Source: Rotaria sordida (taxonomy: Eukaryota > Rotifera > Eurotatoria > Philodinida > Philodinidae). Taken from it: a stretch of 64,000 nt of DNA. This document shows, one piece after another, positions 50,778 to 63,215 of the stretch. The DNA is taken from assembly GCA_905250125.1 (NCBI GenBank), contig CAJNOL010000053.1:62749-126748 (forward strand). The letters are read 5' to 3'. Below the pieces are notes generated by a model. The model had not been told where the DNA came from and searched no databases. It worked only from the letters and a program-made list of their open reading frames with translations. Each line of letters starts with the position of its first letter. Position 1 is the stretch's first letter. A program made the translations under genes and the position numbers.

Positions 50778-51474
50778 TTATTGTTTAAGACCACCAAACA
50801 TTTCTTGACTAGCATAAGTCATATAAAGGAAACCATCATCATCCTTGATAATAGAACAAAAAAAAAAAAAATGTGATAATTAAATTATCTTTTTTTTTTT
50901 TCTATTCTTACTTTATCATCACGATAGATTTCAGCCATAGAAGTCGACATTGAAGCAATACTTTTATTATTAACTAATAAATAAAATGCTTGATTGGCAT
51001 TTAACTGCATACGATTTCTAATAGAAATTAATGATTAAAATAAAAGTTTTTTTGTTGTTTTACCTTAACTTACCGAATAATTGTCACAAATTGTGACATT
51101 GTCAATTCTTGTGGTACCAAAAATTTTGTTTTATCTAAAATAAATATAATAAACTCATAAAAAAAAAAAAAAAATCAATTTATTTTACCAAGAATGGGTA
51201 AATCTTTTTCTTTATGATATCGTTCAACAATAACTGGAATTTCTAAAATAATGAAAATTTATTATTATTTAATAAATATAAAAAAAACAAAGATCCTTAC
51301 TATTTGGAAATTTACTTCGAATACCAGCTACTTCTTCCTTACGTGTTGCTTTAGAAATACAATAAAAAAAATTTTTTTTTTGTTTTTTTTATAATAGAAA
51401 TAAATTACTTACCAAAACTTTTTCGTTGTTTAAAAGTACGATTATCAACATTTGCAGATGGCATTTTTTTTTTT
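50778..51474 (-). CDS. MAP1LC3: LC3-type ATG8 ubiquitin-like autophagy protein
   Basis: Five short exons join to about 128 residues. The sequence opens MPSANVDNRTFKQRKSF, then EVAGIRSKFPNKIPVIVERY, LDKTKFLVPQELTMSQFV, NRMQLNANQAFYLLVNN and DGFLYMTYASQEMFGG, and ends GLKQ. The RTFKQRKSF N-terminal helix, the KIPVIVER and DKTKFLVP pockets for LIR motifs, and the YASQE-FG end are diagnostic of the LC3 branch rather than GABARAP. ATG4 should cut after the Gly of MFG, leaving that Gly for lipidation to phosphatidylethanolamine on autophagosomes; a GLKQ tail is removed. The ATG at 51474-51472 is the only sensible start. The protein is complete and highly conserved. Confidence 0.95.
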
Positions 51475-52800
51475 AAATTTATTTCGTTTACTTATTAATC
51501 AAAGACACAAAAAAAAATTTTCTTAATAAGGGTGTGGTTGTTCTTATTTCAATCTTAAACAACGAAAAAGAAAAAACACGAAGAAAAAATTGCACTGATG
51601 ATATAGCAAACAAAGTTAATGTATATCTCTCTTATAGAGATAATAATATGACGCTTTTTAAATAAATCTTAATAGAAAATTTACACAACACCAAAAACAA
51701 AATAAAACAAAACAGAAAAAAAAGAAGGAAATCTGACTCGTTCGATGTGACGTCATCATCTTACATATGTGAATAAGCAATCTGTGTATGCCCTTTCAAA
51801 AATAAAAACATCAACGATTCAAATATATTTTCTTTTTTAATCATGCTATCCTAGGAAAATGTAATCGAAATTAATGGAAAAAAAAGAAAAAAAGCAAAAG
51901 AAAAAAAAAAACAAAAAGAAAGAACGAATGTAGAAACTATCAGTTTTATTGTTGCATTACTTGCGAATAAAGAGGAAGACGAAGTAGGCGGACTTTTCTT
52001 TCTTTCCGTTGTGTTCGTCATTCTATTTCTTATGATACCCTTAACTTAAGTTAGCTATTACTGTCGAGCTGCTGCATACACACATTCATACTTCGATGCA
52101 TATAAAACATTTTCATGTTTTCTCTATTTTTTTTTCTCTTCTTTTTAGATAGAATTAAAGTTCTATACAACTCTCTCTCTCTCTCGTTCTGTTTCATTTT
52201 TATGATTAATTATTAGTCAATACTAGCTGTACTGAAGTTGTTTTTGTTTTTTAATTGCCATCGTACTTTACCTAACATTCAATATTATAAAAAAAAAAAA
52301 AAAAAGAAAAGAAAACATAAAATAATTACAACTAAAGAATCTAGGTCGTCGTTTCTTTAGGTCTCATTACTGTTTCAGGTAAAAGAAGGAATGTAGAGAT
52401 TTTGATGCATCTCTATGATGTGTCTTTAGAAATATTTCTATAGAAGCAAAAATAATGACCTATTTGCTTTCAAAAAAGTCGGTTTTTTTTTTTTGCTTAA
52501 TATTCTATCAAGGAAGGACACAAACAACAACAAGAAAAAAAAAATAAGTAGACAGATGAGTATCATTTCATAATTAAAAAAGAAAAAAACAATAAAACCT
52601 ACTGTACAATTGAACGGAAATAAAGTTTTTGTTTTTTTTTTTAGTATGTTTTCTTTACCCACATATTTGTTTTCATACATACACATAATAAATAAAAGTT
52701 ATACTGTACATAAAATATTATAATTATTGAATATTTTTGAAAACAAAAAAAACCAAACAAAATTTTACTCGTTTCTTTTTTTTTTTTGTTTCTTATCTTT
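51475..52800. other. Intergenic region between PDCD10 and LC3
   Basis: The 1.3-kb gap between two minus-strand genes should contain the LC3 promoter and the PDCD10 3' UTR. It has A-rich and T-rich tracts and a CT run near 52173-52185. No coding frame is credible. Confidence 0.5.
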
Positions 52801-53622
52801 TTATGAATAATTTGTTTCATATGTTGATGATGATGATGGTCGAATATTTGATGAATTAGATGATTGTCTCTGTTGATTATTTGATGAATAACGTGATGAT
52901 AACATCATTTTAATTTGATTTTGATGTTGAGATAATAATGGATATAAACATTCATCTAATGTATCAATTTCACAATAAAGTTTAATTGTACGTAAAAGAT
53001 AATCAATTTGTATAAGTAAATAATTTGCTGCTATATAAACATCATCACGTTTACTATCACGAAAATAAGCTTTTAATGTATTACTAAAATTTTTACTATA
53101 TTTAATAAATTCTTTTTTTTCATTTTCTAATGCTTGTCGTCCATCATTTGTTTTAATATATTGTAAAATATTTGTAACACTATCAAGTGTTTTTTTAATA
53201 GCACTTGCAATTTCTTTAATTGTTTCAAGAAATTCACGTTTTTCATTAATATCATCTGGTATACGACTTAATATACGTTTAAGATTTTTTGAACGTATAT
53301 TTAATTCATAAAAAATTTGTTCATTATGTAATGATGATATAAAATAAGGTGTTTTATCACAATATTTTTCAAGTTTAAGTGTTAATTCATTCATATTTGT
53401 TGTTTTTGATAATGATGACATATCTCGATTTAAAAATGATTGAATAAAATTACAAGAAAAACCTGGATAAATTTCTTCTAATTTAAATAATGTTGTACGT
53501 AAATCAGATTGTATATCTTTATAACCTGATTTATTCATTTGTTCAATTACAGGATAGAAAATATTTGGTAAAACAAGCGCATTTGTTGGTAATGATGTTC
53601 CATCATCAATTGAGGCCATCAT
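52801..53622 (-). CDS. PDCD10: Programmed cell death protein 10 (CCM3)
   Basis: A single long exon encodes 273 residues from MMASIDDG. The N-terminal dimerisation part reads LPNIFYPVIEQMN and LFKLEEIYPGF. The strongly conserved FAT-homology part has RILSRIPDDINEKREFLE, TIKEIASAIKKTLDSV, and ALENEKKEFIKYSKNFS, then LKAYFRDS. All match vertebrate PDCD10, which binds GCKIII kinases, the STRIPAK complex and CCM2 and controls junctions and Golgi polarity. A Ser/Gln-rich tail of about 35 residues (SSRYSSNNQQRQSSNSS) extends past the usual C-terminus. The frame remains open to 53649, but CAG at 53633-53631 is a good acceptor eight bases before the chosen ATG, and the chosen start fits the family length. 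Upstream exons, if any, are non-coding. Confidence 0.92.
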   Translation of the reverse strand: MMASIDDGTSLPTNALVLPNIFYPVIEQMNKSGYKDIQSDLRTTLFKLEEIYPGFSCNFIQSFLNRDMSSLSKTTNMNELTLKLEKYCDKTPYFISSLHNEQIFYELNIRSKNLKRILSRIPDDINEKREFLETIKEIASAIKKTLDSVTNILQYIKTNDGRQALENEKKEFIKYSKNFSNTLKAYFRDSKRDDVYIAANYLLIQIDYLLRTIKLYCEIDTLDECLYPLLSQHQNQIKMMLSSRYSSNNQQRQSSNSSNIRPSSSSTYETNYS

Positions 53623-54220
53623 AAGATTATCTGAAAATAGAAAATTCATTGAAATGATATTTTATGATGTCTATTCAAGATCAAATTTGATTCTCAATTG
53701 ATTTTTTTTTTTTACTTCATTTTTATGATAATTTGAACTGTAATATTTAGTAGCAGAACTACGGGATAGTTCAAACTTCTGCAGAAATAAGATATTTCTA
53801 TATTATAGGAGAGAAGATTATACATAATTTTCGATTTCAAACGAGAGTTGAACGCTACCTTCTACAAGTTTTTTCTTGCTCACTCCCTAGCATTATTTAT
53901 GAGTAGATTTTTACTTCGATAGTAGTCGTTCTTCATCTTCAATAAGTCGTACTAATAAAACTTTTATTTGCATAAAACTATGATTATCTTTAAAACAAAG
54001 AAACCAACAACAACAACAACAACAACGCAGAACGAATTTTCATACATGGTCACATAACGCCATAAATCAATTTTAATAAACATCAAAAAACCTCTTTACA
54101 AAGAAATATTTCATTGGTTAATATATTTTACCAATATAAAATTGTTAGATGACGTGAAATTGTATGTATTCTATTGCTTCATATTATTCTTTTTTTTTTG
54201 TCCTCTTATTAAAATCATAA
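53623..54220. other. Divergent region between PDCD10 and SFSWAP
   Basis: Non-coding 0.6 kb between divergent genes; it should hold the 5' exon of PDCD10 and both promoters. CAA repeats lie near 54006-54025 and a T run near 54190. No promoter element could be assigned. Confidence 0.5.
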
Positions 54221-57200
54221 ATGTCGAATATAAATTTATTTCCTGAATTCGATAATGAACAAAGAAATGAACAAGAATATAATAATGGTCATAATGAATA
54301 TAAAGAAGAAGAATTAATTGTATTTGGTTATTCATGTAAATTATTTCGTGATGATTTTTCTGCTAAAGCTATTGATCGTGGTCAAAGTCTTATACCATGG
54401 AATGGCGATGAAAACGTTATGATTGACAGGTGTGCAAAAAAAAAGATAATTTTTCTGTTTCTTTTGTTTTTTATTTTTACTTCGATAAAATCATACAATG
54501 AAAAAAAAAAAAACACAAAATTTTATAAGAGACATCTACTGATTTGTCTATTTTATTTTTTTTCTATGAGATATATAGAAAACACGTAAGTGTTGGTAGT
54601 ATTTATTTACGATTTTAGGAAAAAAAAATAATGATAAATGGCACTAATCAGGTGAGATGCTGCTATTTCATCTACAATTTGGTAAGTTTATCTTATCTCT
54701 TTTATATATTTATATTTATATATATATGTATAAGTAAAAAAAAAAAAATTTTTTTTTTTTTAATTTTCTAAATGTTATTCATATAATATTTTTTTTCAAT
54801 TCTCTTTTTTATTGCAGTATAGCACAGACAATTCATCTCGACAGTCTTTCTTAGAAAATAAATAAGAGCATGATTTAATAAATAAAAAAAGAAAAATAAA
54901 GAGAGAGAAGAAAGAAAGATCAAAATTGATTTTATATTATTTTTATTATTTTAAGTTTCTAATTTTTTTTAAATTTTTTTAGGTATGATTGTCGTGGACA
55001 TTTATCTGATTTAACATTATGGGATAGTGATTTAATACGAAATAAACAATTAAATAATGATGAAAATTTTTTAAATGAAGAAGATAAACATATTGAAGAA
55101 GAATGTAATCAAGAAAGATATTTAGAATTATATAGAGATATGGAAAAAGAAGCTTTACAACAAGGTAAAAATTTAATAAATTATTTCAATTTTTTATGAT
55201 TATATTTGTTGTTTAGAAGAAATATTAAAACGAATTAATACAGATCAAAATACTTATAATCAAGTTGGATATACATATGATGGTTTAAATAATTCAAAAG
55301 AATCTTCAAGTAAAACAACAGAAGGTAAATTAAATATCTACAATAGATCTAAGTACAAGACTGAAAATGATGTAGTTTATCTTTTAATTTTCTTCATATT
55401 GAGTCAGGAGAAATTAAAAGACAAACGAGCAGTGTATAAATTTAGTAGGAATAAAATCTTAATCAAAATACCTGGCAGCTCTAGCAGATTCGATAGATGA
55501 TGAATTATTGTTTGAAAAAGCTAATTTGAATGCATTCAGACAGATTTGGATTGAAAAACAATTCTCAATTAAATGTTTGAGAATATCAAAAAGATTTATT
55601 TCTCACCATTCAATAATCGAAAAAATTGTTGGTTGGATGGCTTCTATCCCTTCTTGTTCTTCTGTGCCTGTTTATGAGATTGACGAAATCCAACTCTTTG
55701 AGGATTTCCCAGAATCTTTTGTTTCTATGTATTAATTTTTTTCTTATAGACCTCGCTATTGTGTTATATTGTCTGTTGTTATGATTTTCTTTCTTTTTTT
55801 GTTATCTCTCTTTTTCCTCCTTTGTTTACTCATATGTACTGATAGGATCTTACGATCACAACTTTTTAGCATAAAAAAAAAAAATCTTAATCAATATTCA
55901 ATTTGAAAAATATCAGATTCATTCACTTATTTTCGAAAGAAAAGTAAAATTAAGTTTAGTAAAGATAATATCTTTTCCTTGAGAATATTATATTTCAATA
56001 GCGAAAGATGTTTTCTTCGAACAATAAAATAATCAACATGTATTCGTTGATCAGTTGATTATTAATCATATTCTAAAGAAGATATTCCTCAGTATCGAAG
56101 TGTTATAAAAAAGAATAATTAAAAGTACTGTCAAGACACAGAGAACTTATGTCATTCAGTCAAAAATGACCTTTCTTATCGATCATGATTAATGTTTATT
56201 GGATATAAAACTAACATTTTGATATATGATTCTTTGGGATCGAAACGAACAAAAAAAAAAAATGATTCTATCGATAATATTTTTTTACTCATCCTTTGAT
56301 TCATATCTCATCCTATTTCAATCTACTATACATTTCACAAATGAAAGAGTATCTCTTATAGTTTTGTTTAATTTTGAAGTGTACAAAAGGCCACATACGC
56401 TATTAAATTAAGTTTTTGATATAACGATAAAAATAAATGAAAAAGTTTTTTTTTTTTTGTGACCATGAACAATGTTTAATTCTATTAATCTAAAAGATTT
56501 AATAAATTTCTTTTTCTTTTAGAAACTTCACAATCACTTGATGATGATGAATATGAACCATTTTATCCATCAGAAAAATTACAAATACCTTATGGCATGG
56601 ATATTGTATGTTCATATGATTAAAAAAAAAAAAAGCGAATTTTATTTATTTATTTATTTTTTTTTTTTCGTAGCCTGAATCTATTAAATTAAATGCTGTG
56701 ATTGAAAAAACTGCTAATTTTGTATCTATTTCTGGTGTTCAAATGGAAATTTTTCTTAAAACTAAACAAGCAAATAATCCTCAATTTGATTTTCTTAAAT
56801 ATGATCATTATCTTAATCCATATTATCGTCATTTAATTATAATGATTAAATCTGGTAAATATCGACCAAATTTTCATAATAATTCAACAAATAATAATCA
56901 AAAGAAAAAATCAAATAAAAATGGTATGTCAAAAATAAATAAAAAAAAACAAGTTCAAAATTTTAATCTGTATTCTATTAAAATTTTAGGTATTGATCAA
57001 AATAGTAGTCATGATGAAGATGAAACAGGTGATTCATATTTACATCCACTTTTAAGAGGTAGTACAAATAATGATAATATAAATTTAACAAAAAAATCTG
57101 AAGAAATCTTACGTAAACCAGCAATACAAATGAATATTCATAATACAGCATATGGACAATTAATTAAAAAATATGAACATCTTAGACAATGTGAAAAGTA

Positions 57201-60200
57201 TATTTATAAAATTAATATAAACAAATTATTAATAAATAATTTTCTTTTTTTTTGTAATTTAGAGTAGTAAAAGAAAATGAAGAAGAAAAAATGTCACCAA
57301 AACCAGAAGAAATTAAAAATGAAGAATTTTCGTAAGTATTATGAAATATTTCATATTAATCTTTTTCTTCTATGATACTCATATTTGAGAAGAAAATACT
57401 GCGTATAAGTTTTAAATCGAAGTTTTGCGACTTCCCATATTACATATTTTAGCAACCGAAACGATAGACTCCTTTCCCAGAGTTTCATAACAATGAAAAG
57501 AGACGTTGAATGGCATTAACGACAAGAGTTCGACCATTCTAGAACATTTCAAAACTTTCATTGAAAATTGAAGGTTCTAAATAGTGCAGTTTCTGATTTT
57601 TCCGAGCATAAAAATTCATATTCAAAATGTCAAGGATGATGGATGAGTGATGCATTGATTTGCAATAACATAAAAAGCGTAAACCAATTAAGTTAGATCT
57701 TTGGAAAATAAACAATATCAATGCTTGTGAGTTTATTGAGATATATAATAAGACGTTGAGACTTGTTATAGATATAATTGATATTTACAACAGATTTATT
57801 TGCTAGTTATATCAATAGTTAGGAATTATAATTATGTTAAATTAAGCAAAATAGAATACGAAAATGAACACTACCAATGCGAACAAAATATATAACCGAT
57901 CGTTTATCGTTGAGAAAACAATTATAGTCTGCTAGAAATTTTTCATTTAATATAATTTGTATTAGTATAATGAAGCTAAAGAACACATGTGAGTTCTACA
58001 TTTCAATCCGAAAAGGACTACACTAACAAGTTTTCTGTTTTTTTTTTCTCTTCTAACTTTTAGACCTAAATCCGAATCATCTCCATCAACAAATGTAATT
58101 CCGCCACCTCCGGATGTTAAACCAATAATAGATAAATTAGCTGAATATGTTGCACGTAATGGTCCAGCATTTGAACAATCAATTCGAACAAAAAATGATT
58201 CACGTTTTGGATTTCTTGAACGTGATCATATACATCATAATTATTATCAACTTAAAGTACAATTATGTGGGGTAATAAAAAAATTAAATAAAAATAATTT
58301 TATTTTTATTTAATTATCTTTTTTTTTGTAGCAAGAAAGTCTTCGTAATAAAATCGAAGAAAATCAACATTCTATTGATAATGATGAACAACAATCTATA
58401 CATGGAAAAGGTATTAAATTAGTATTAAAAACAAATACAGAAGAATCATTAACACCTACATGTCGAGAATTTAATTCTGATGATGATTCCAATTCAATGC
58501 AACAAAGTAAATTATTATTTTAATAACTATGAGAAAGTTTACTTAGTCGATATATGTATTGTTTTCTGATCTCATGAATATTACGAATGTTTATTTGACG
58601 CTTCGCCTTGAGACGTTATTTGATCAAGTGGAAAAATTAATTTTTTTTTTTTTTTTGATTAAGTGTTATCGATTATTGCGTCGGAAAGATCATATTTGTC
58701 TAGTCTAAAGAAGTTTTATAATATAGGGTGTCCAGTAAATGACTAGAGTTAGAAAAAATTGCATATCTCTCTGCTACGGCTCGAGCAAACAGGCTGATTT
58801 TTCTACCAATAATAGAAGCATGTTCACACTTTAAATCCATACAGACAAGATTAGAAAGAGCCTTTGTTAAGTACCACCAACGACCTCAACAAAAAAATTT
58901 TACTTTTTCACAGATAAGAAAAAAAACAATAGACTTAACAAAGGATCTCTCTAGGCATGTCTTTATGAGTATAAAGCTTGGACATGCCTCTATCATTGAT
59001 AAAAGAATCAGCTCTTTTGCTCGAGCCATAGTGAAGATATTCAATTTTTTTGCGGCAAAGTGACTTTTGCGCTACTCCGTATAGTGTTCTTTTCCTATCT
59101 GTGAAAAAGTAAAATTTTTTTTGTTGAGGTCGTTGGTGGTACTTAACAAAGGCTCTTTCTAATCTTGTCTGTATGGATTTAAAGTGTGAACATGCTTCTA
59201 TTATTGGTAGAAAAATCAGCCTGTTTGCTCGAGCCGTAGCAGAGAGATATGCAATTTTTTCTAACTCTAGTCATTTACTGGACACCCTATATACTTTGTA
59301 ATAATATGTCAGTTTCGTATAAAGGTCATTCTGGGGAAAAAAACTCCAGGTCTTCTATATTATGTCTCATTTTGTTTTCATAGGTTTTAAAAGTCGAAAT
59401 ATAATGTTGACGTTAGTCTTTTCAATTTTTTAGCTCAAAACTCTGGAAAAACTAGACATATTTTAATATAAATATACTAATTAAAAAATCAATTTTATAA
59501 AAGGTGATATAAAAGTTTCTGAAAAAAAATGTCACTTTGTTTTTCATTGACTAAAATATTTTTCGGAAAAACATTACTCGTTAATTAAGAAGAATCTTCT
59601 ATTCCTTAAATGATAATATATTCGATTGTTTGAAGCAAAAAAAAAAAAAACAAAAATAATCTTTTATAATATATTATTTTAATATTTAGATGAACAAGAT
59701 GATAATAATAATGAATTTATTGGTCCTCGTCCTCCATCACCTGAATTTCTTGAAAAAATGCGTAAACAAGAACAACGTCGTGATCGTATTAGTGGTTTTG
59801 TACGTGATAAATTAGCACGTGATAAACAAGAAGAACGTAAACGTAAAGCTGAATTACTTGTACAACAATTAAAAACTAAAAATAATGATTCAACATCAAT
59901 TACGAATACAAATGAATCAATAAATAATTCAAATATAAATCCAATACTTGTTGAAAAATTACTTAATGTTAAAAATGAACGTCCATCATCATCATCATCA
60001 ATAATAACATCTCCACATCAACATCAACATCATCATCATCATCGTTCAAAACATTCCAGATCATCAACAAAATCTCATAGTCATTCAAAATATTATCGTC
60101 GATCACGATCAAGAAGTAATCATCGACGACATAGACGATCATCTCATAAGTAAATTGTTTGATTTTTTTTGTTTGATTTTTCTTTCATATTTTTTCATTT

Positions 60201-61156
60201 TTAGACGATCACGTACACGTTCAAAATCTCGAAATCATCATCATACAAAAAAATCAAAAAAGTAAGTAAGAATTTTATTTTCAAAATAAAATCTTTTGTC
60301 AATAATTAAAAATTCTATATATATAACTAAGTATATCCGTATTAATAATAATAAAAAAATCAATTAGTAATACACTAGACTCTAGATTGATCGTATAAGA
60401 TTGGCATACAAATTCATCTTATCATCTTTTCTTACAGACAAGTATCGTAAGTTGGATCTTGTTAGCTTTGTTTTTTTTATCTTTTTTTTCTTTGTTTTAA
60501 TAAAATAGAATTTTATTTATTTCTATTTTTTTTGTCTGTTATTTTAAGTTCAAAATCATCAAAATATAATCGAAATCATCGTCGTCATCATCATCGACGT
60601 CATCGACATTCATCAGCATCATCAAATTCTTCATCAAATTCCTCATCAATATCAAGATCACCATCATCATCATCATCAACTTCTTCATCTTCATCTTCAT
60701 CATCTTCAACTTCGCATGACAAAAGAAAAAAGAAAAAGATAACACATAATGATGATGAACAACGACAAAATCAACGTAAACATAATCCACAATCATCAAA
60801 GTAAGTTTGTACTAGATAAACTCTATTATATAATCGATTATCTTTTAAGTGTTAAATAATTGAAAAAAAAAAAAAAAATTTTTTTCTTTTATGTATTACA
60901 CATTATGAACTATATATATTCTTTTTACCTTCTAAGGAAAATCCGATTAGAAATTAAAAAAATTTCTATCTAAATATATTACTTTTAGTTATAGAAAAAT
61001 AGCACATACTCATAGGTTTGTTTTCTTTTTGTCTTTAGATGGGATCAACGAGAACCACCAAAAATGAAAACTGAGGTATCATCTATTGAAACAGCTACAG
61101 CTGCTCCATCGTTATCAATCAACCCTGAAACAACGTTATCGAACAGTACTTCTTGA
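54221..61156 (+). CDS. SFSWAP: SFSWAP splicing regulator (suppressor of white-apricot)
   Basis: Twelve exons, with junctions checked in phase: 54221-54429, 54983-55164, 55217-55324, 56523-56605, 56674-57197, 57263-57331, 58064-58271, 58332-58506, 59690-60149, 60205-60261, 60549-60800 and 61039-61156. The N-terminal domain has [24 protein letters not shown] and [11 protein letters not shown]1 has [22 protein letters not shown]2 follows [19 protein letters not shown] and [20 protein letters not shown] conserved [18 protein letters not shown] helix precedes a long Arg/Ser- and His-rich tail of RS type. SFSWAP regulates alternative splicing and in flies controls its own transcript by intron retention; the 553-bp and 1.2-kb introns near the start are candidates, but this is inference. 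The fourth intron holds an unexplained open frame and the eighth a mariner-type MITE. Confidence 0.95.
55463..55735 (+). pseudogene. Unexplained open frame inside an SFSWAP intron
   Basis: A frame of 90 codons after a stop contains [20 protein letters not shown] near its start and FEDFPESF near its end, with an internal ATG at 55508. Its residue mix looks more like a real protein than the poly-Lys/Asn/Phe shadows elsewhere, and the DNA is less AT-rich. It does not splice in phase to SFSWAP in any way I could see. It could be a decayed gene or element fragment, an alternative exon, or chance. I recognise no family. Confidence 0.25.
58722..59291. mobile_element. Palindromic MITE with TA ends in an SFSWAP intron, 0.57 kb
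   Basis: It begins TATAGGGTGTCCAGTAAATG and ends with the inverted copy at 59291 (CATTTACTGGACACCCTATA with one extra change). The arms of about 205 bp (58722-58925 and 59090-59291) are almost identical inverted copies; for example GCTCGAGCAAACAGGCTGAT near 58779 is inverted near 59217. The middle is unpaired. A TA pair at each edge followed by AGGGTGTCC fits a Tc1/mariner-like non-autonomous element. No transposase frame. High arm identity suggests recent insertion. Confidence 0.82.
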
Positions 61157-61411
61157 TGTATATGAGAAAAAAAAGAGAGACCTATTGCACAATGTAAATT
61201 TAATTTTTTTTCTTCTTCTTTTTTCTGTCTATTTTTGTTGTTGTTATTACTTCTTGTTCTTTATGTGTGACTAGTCTGATTTAGCGGCTATGGATATTTG
61301 CTAAAAAAAAAAAAAGAAAAATAAAATTTCAGACAAGAAAATATTTTTGATTTTTCTTTTTTTTTTGTTTTATTTATATTAAATCTATTTTATCTTTCCG
61401 ATAAAATAAAG
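61157..61411. other. Short gap between SFSWAP and SHMT
   Basis: Only 255 bp separates the SFSWAP stop from the SHMT start on the same strand. AATAAA motifs lie near 61319-61324 and 61404-61409. T-rich tracts are present, but there is no clean acceptor directly before the SHMT ATG. Confidence 0.5.
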
Positions 61412-61481
61412 ATGAAAAGTTTATTTCAAAGATCATTGTTTTCTTCCATTAAACAAGTAAGAAAAAATATTTAATATAAAA

Positions 61482-61517
<36 letters not shown>

Positions 61518-63215
61518 ATTATTTATTTATTATTTTCTAAGGCTCAACAAATAAATAGTAGACGATTAATATGGACTGGTCGAGAATCATTACGTGATAG
61601 TGATCCAGAAATGTATGGATTAATACAAAAAGAAAAAAATCGTCAAAAAAGTGGTTTAGAAATGATTGCATCAGAAAATTTTACATCACGTGGTGTCCTT
61701 GAAACACTTGGATCATGTTTAACAAATAAATATTCTGAAGTAATTAAATAATTTAATAAACTATTTTTCCTTTTTTTTTTTTGCTCATAGAAATAAAAAT
61801 GAATTATTTCTTTCTTTTATTTTGTAGGGTTATCCAGGTGTTCGATATTATGGTGGAAATGAATATATCGATGAAATTGAAACTTTAACACAAAAACGAG
61901 CACTTGAAGCATTTAATTTAAATTCAACTGAATGGGGTGTTAATGTACAAGCATTATCAGGTGTACCAGCTAATTTTGCTGTTTATACTGCATTACTTGA
62001 ACCTCATGGACGTTTAATGGGTTTAGATTTACCTGATGGTGGTCATTTAAGTCATGGTTATGCAACGTTAACAAAAAAAATCTCATCTACAAGCGCTTTT
62101 TTCGAAACAATGCCATATAAAGTTGATCCAAAAACTGGTCTCATTGATTATGAATCTCTTTCAAAAACATCAAAATTATTTCGCCCAAAAATCATTGTTG
62201 CTGGTATATCATGTTATTCACGTAATCTCGAATATGATAAATTTCGTACAATATGTGATGATATTGGTGCTATACTTGTTGCTGATATGGCACATGTTAG
62301 TGGTCTTGTTGCAGCTAATGTTGTTGCTAATCCATTTGAATATTCTGATATAGTTACAACAACAACACATAAAAGTTTACGTGGACCACGTGCTGCTTTA
62401 ATATTTTTTCGACGTGGAATTAAAAAAAAACAAGAAACAACAACAACAACAACAACAACAAAAAAAAAAGGAACAAAAGATGAACATCAAATTGAAACAT
62501 ATGATTATGAAAGAAAAATTAATGAAGCTATTTTTCCTGGTTTACAAGGTGGACCACATAATAATACAATTGGTGCTATTGGTGTTGCTTTAAAAGAAGT
62601 TGCTTCAAATGATTTTAAATTATATGCAAAACAAGTTATTAGTAATGCTAAACAACTTGTTAAAACACTTCAAGAAAAAGGATATACATTTGTTGCAGGT
62701 ATAATATTGTTATAATCAAATAAACAAAAACTTTTTGTATTTTATTGCATTCGTTTAGGTGGTACTGATACACATTTAGCTTTACTTGATTTACGTCCTC
62801 TTGGACTTGATGGTGCAAAAGTCGAAAAAGTACTTGAAGCTGTTTCAATTGCTGCTAATAAAAATACATGTCCAGGAGATAAGTCTGCTCTTAAACCTTC
62901 TGGTATTCGATTAGGTAAAAATAAGAAAAAAATATCAAACAAAAAAAATTATTAATTTTTATTCTTCAAGGTACACCTGCATTAACAACACGTGGTTTTC
63001 GTGAAAATGATATAATTGAAGTTGCTAATTATATTGATCAAGCAATAAAATTAGCTGTTGAAATTAATAAACCTAATGATACTAAAAAATCTTCTCAAAT
63101 AACATTAAAAGATTTTAAAGAAAATATGAAACGAAATGAAAATATTCAAAATTTAAAACATTCCATTGAATTATTTGCTGAAAAATATCCAATGCCTGGT
63201 TATGATGAAATTTAA
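61412..63215 (+). CDS. SHMT2: Serine hydroxymethyltransferase, mitochondrial form
   Basis: PLP enzyme that interconverts serine plus tetrahydrofolate and glycine plus methylene-tetrahydrofolate. Exon 1 (61412-61456) encodes [14 protein letters not shown], a mitochondrial presequence. The next exons give [43 protein letters not shown], and the PLP lysine in [13 protein letters not shown]. Then come [12 protein letters not shown], the [15 protein letters not shown] block and [11 protein letters not shown], ending MPGYDEI. All active-site blocks are intact and length is normal. The tetramer form and the presequence point to the SHMT2 role in mitochondrial one-carbon metabolism. One oddity is a low-complexity insertion of about 15-20 residues (eight Thr in a row, then KKKG) between FFRRGIKKK and YDYERK, in a surface loop. 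The intron after exon 1 contains a run of more than 30 A. Confidence 0.95.
61482..61515. repeat. Poly(A) microsatellite in the first SHMT intron
   Basis: A homopolymer of about 33 A lies just before the acceptor of the second SHMT exon, where a pyrimidine tract would normally be. Its length may be variable or affected by sequencing error. The short T-rich TTATTTTCTAAG after it still supplies an acceptor. Confidence 0.7.

Noticed and set aside
60539..60799. 86-codon minus-strand frame rich in Met and Asp
   Set aside because: It is the antisense shadow of the Ser/His-rich tail of SFSWAP.
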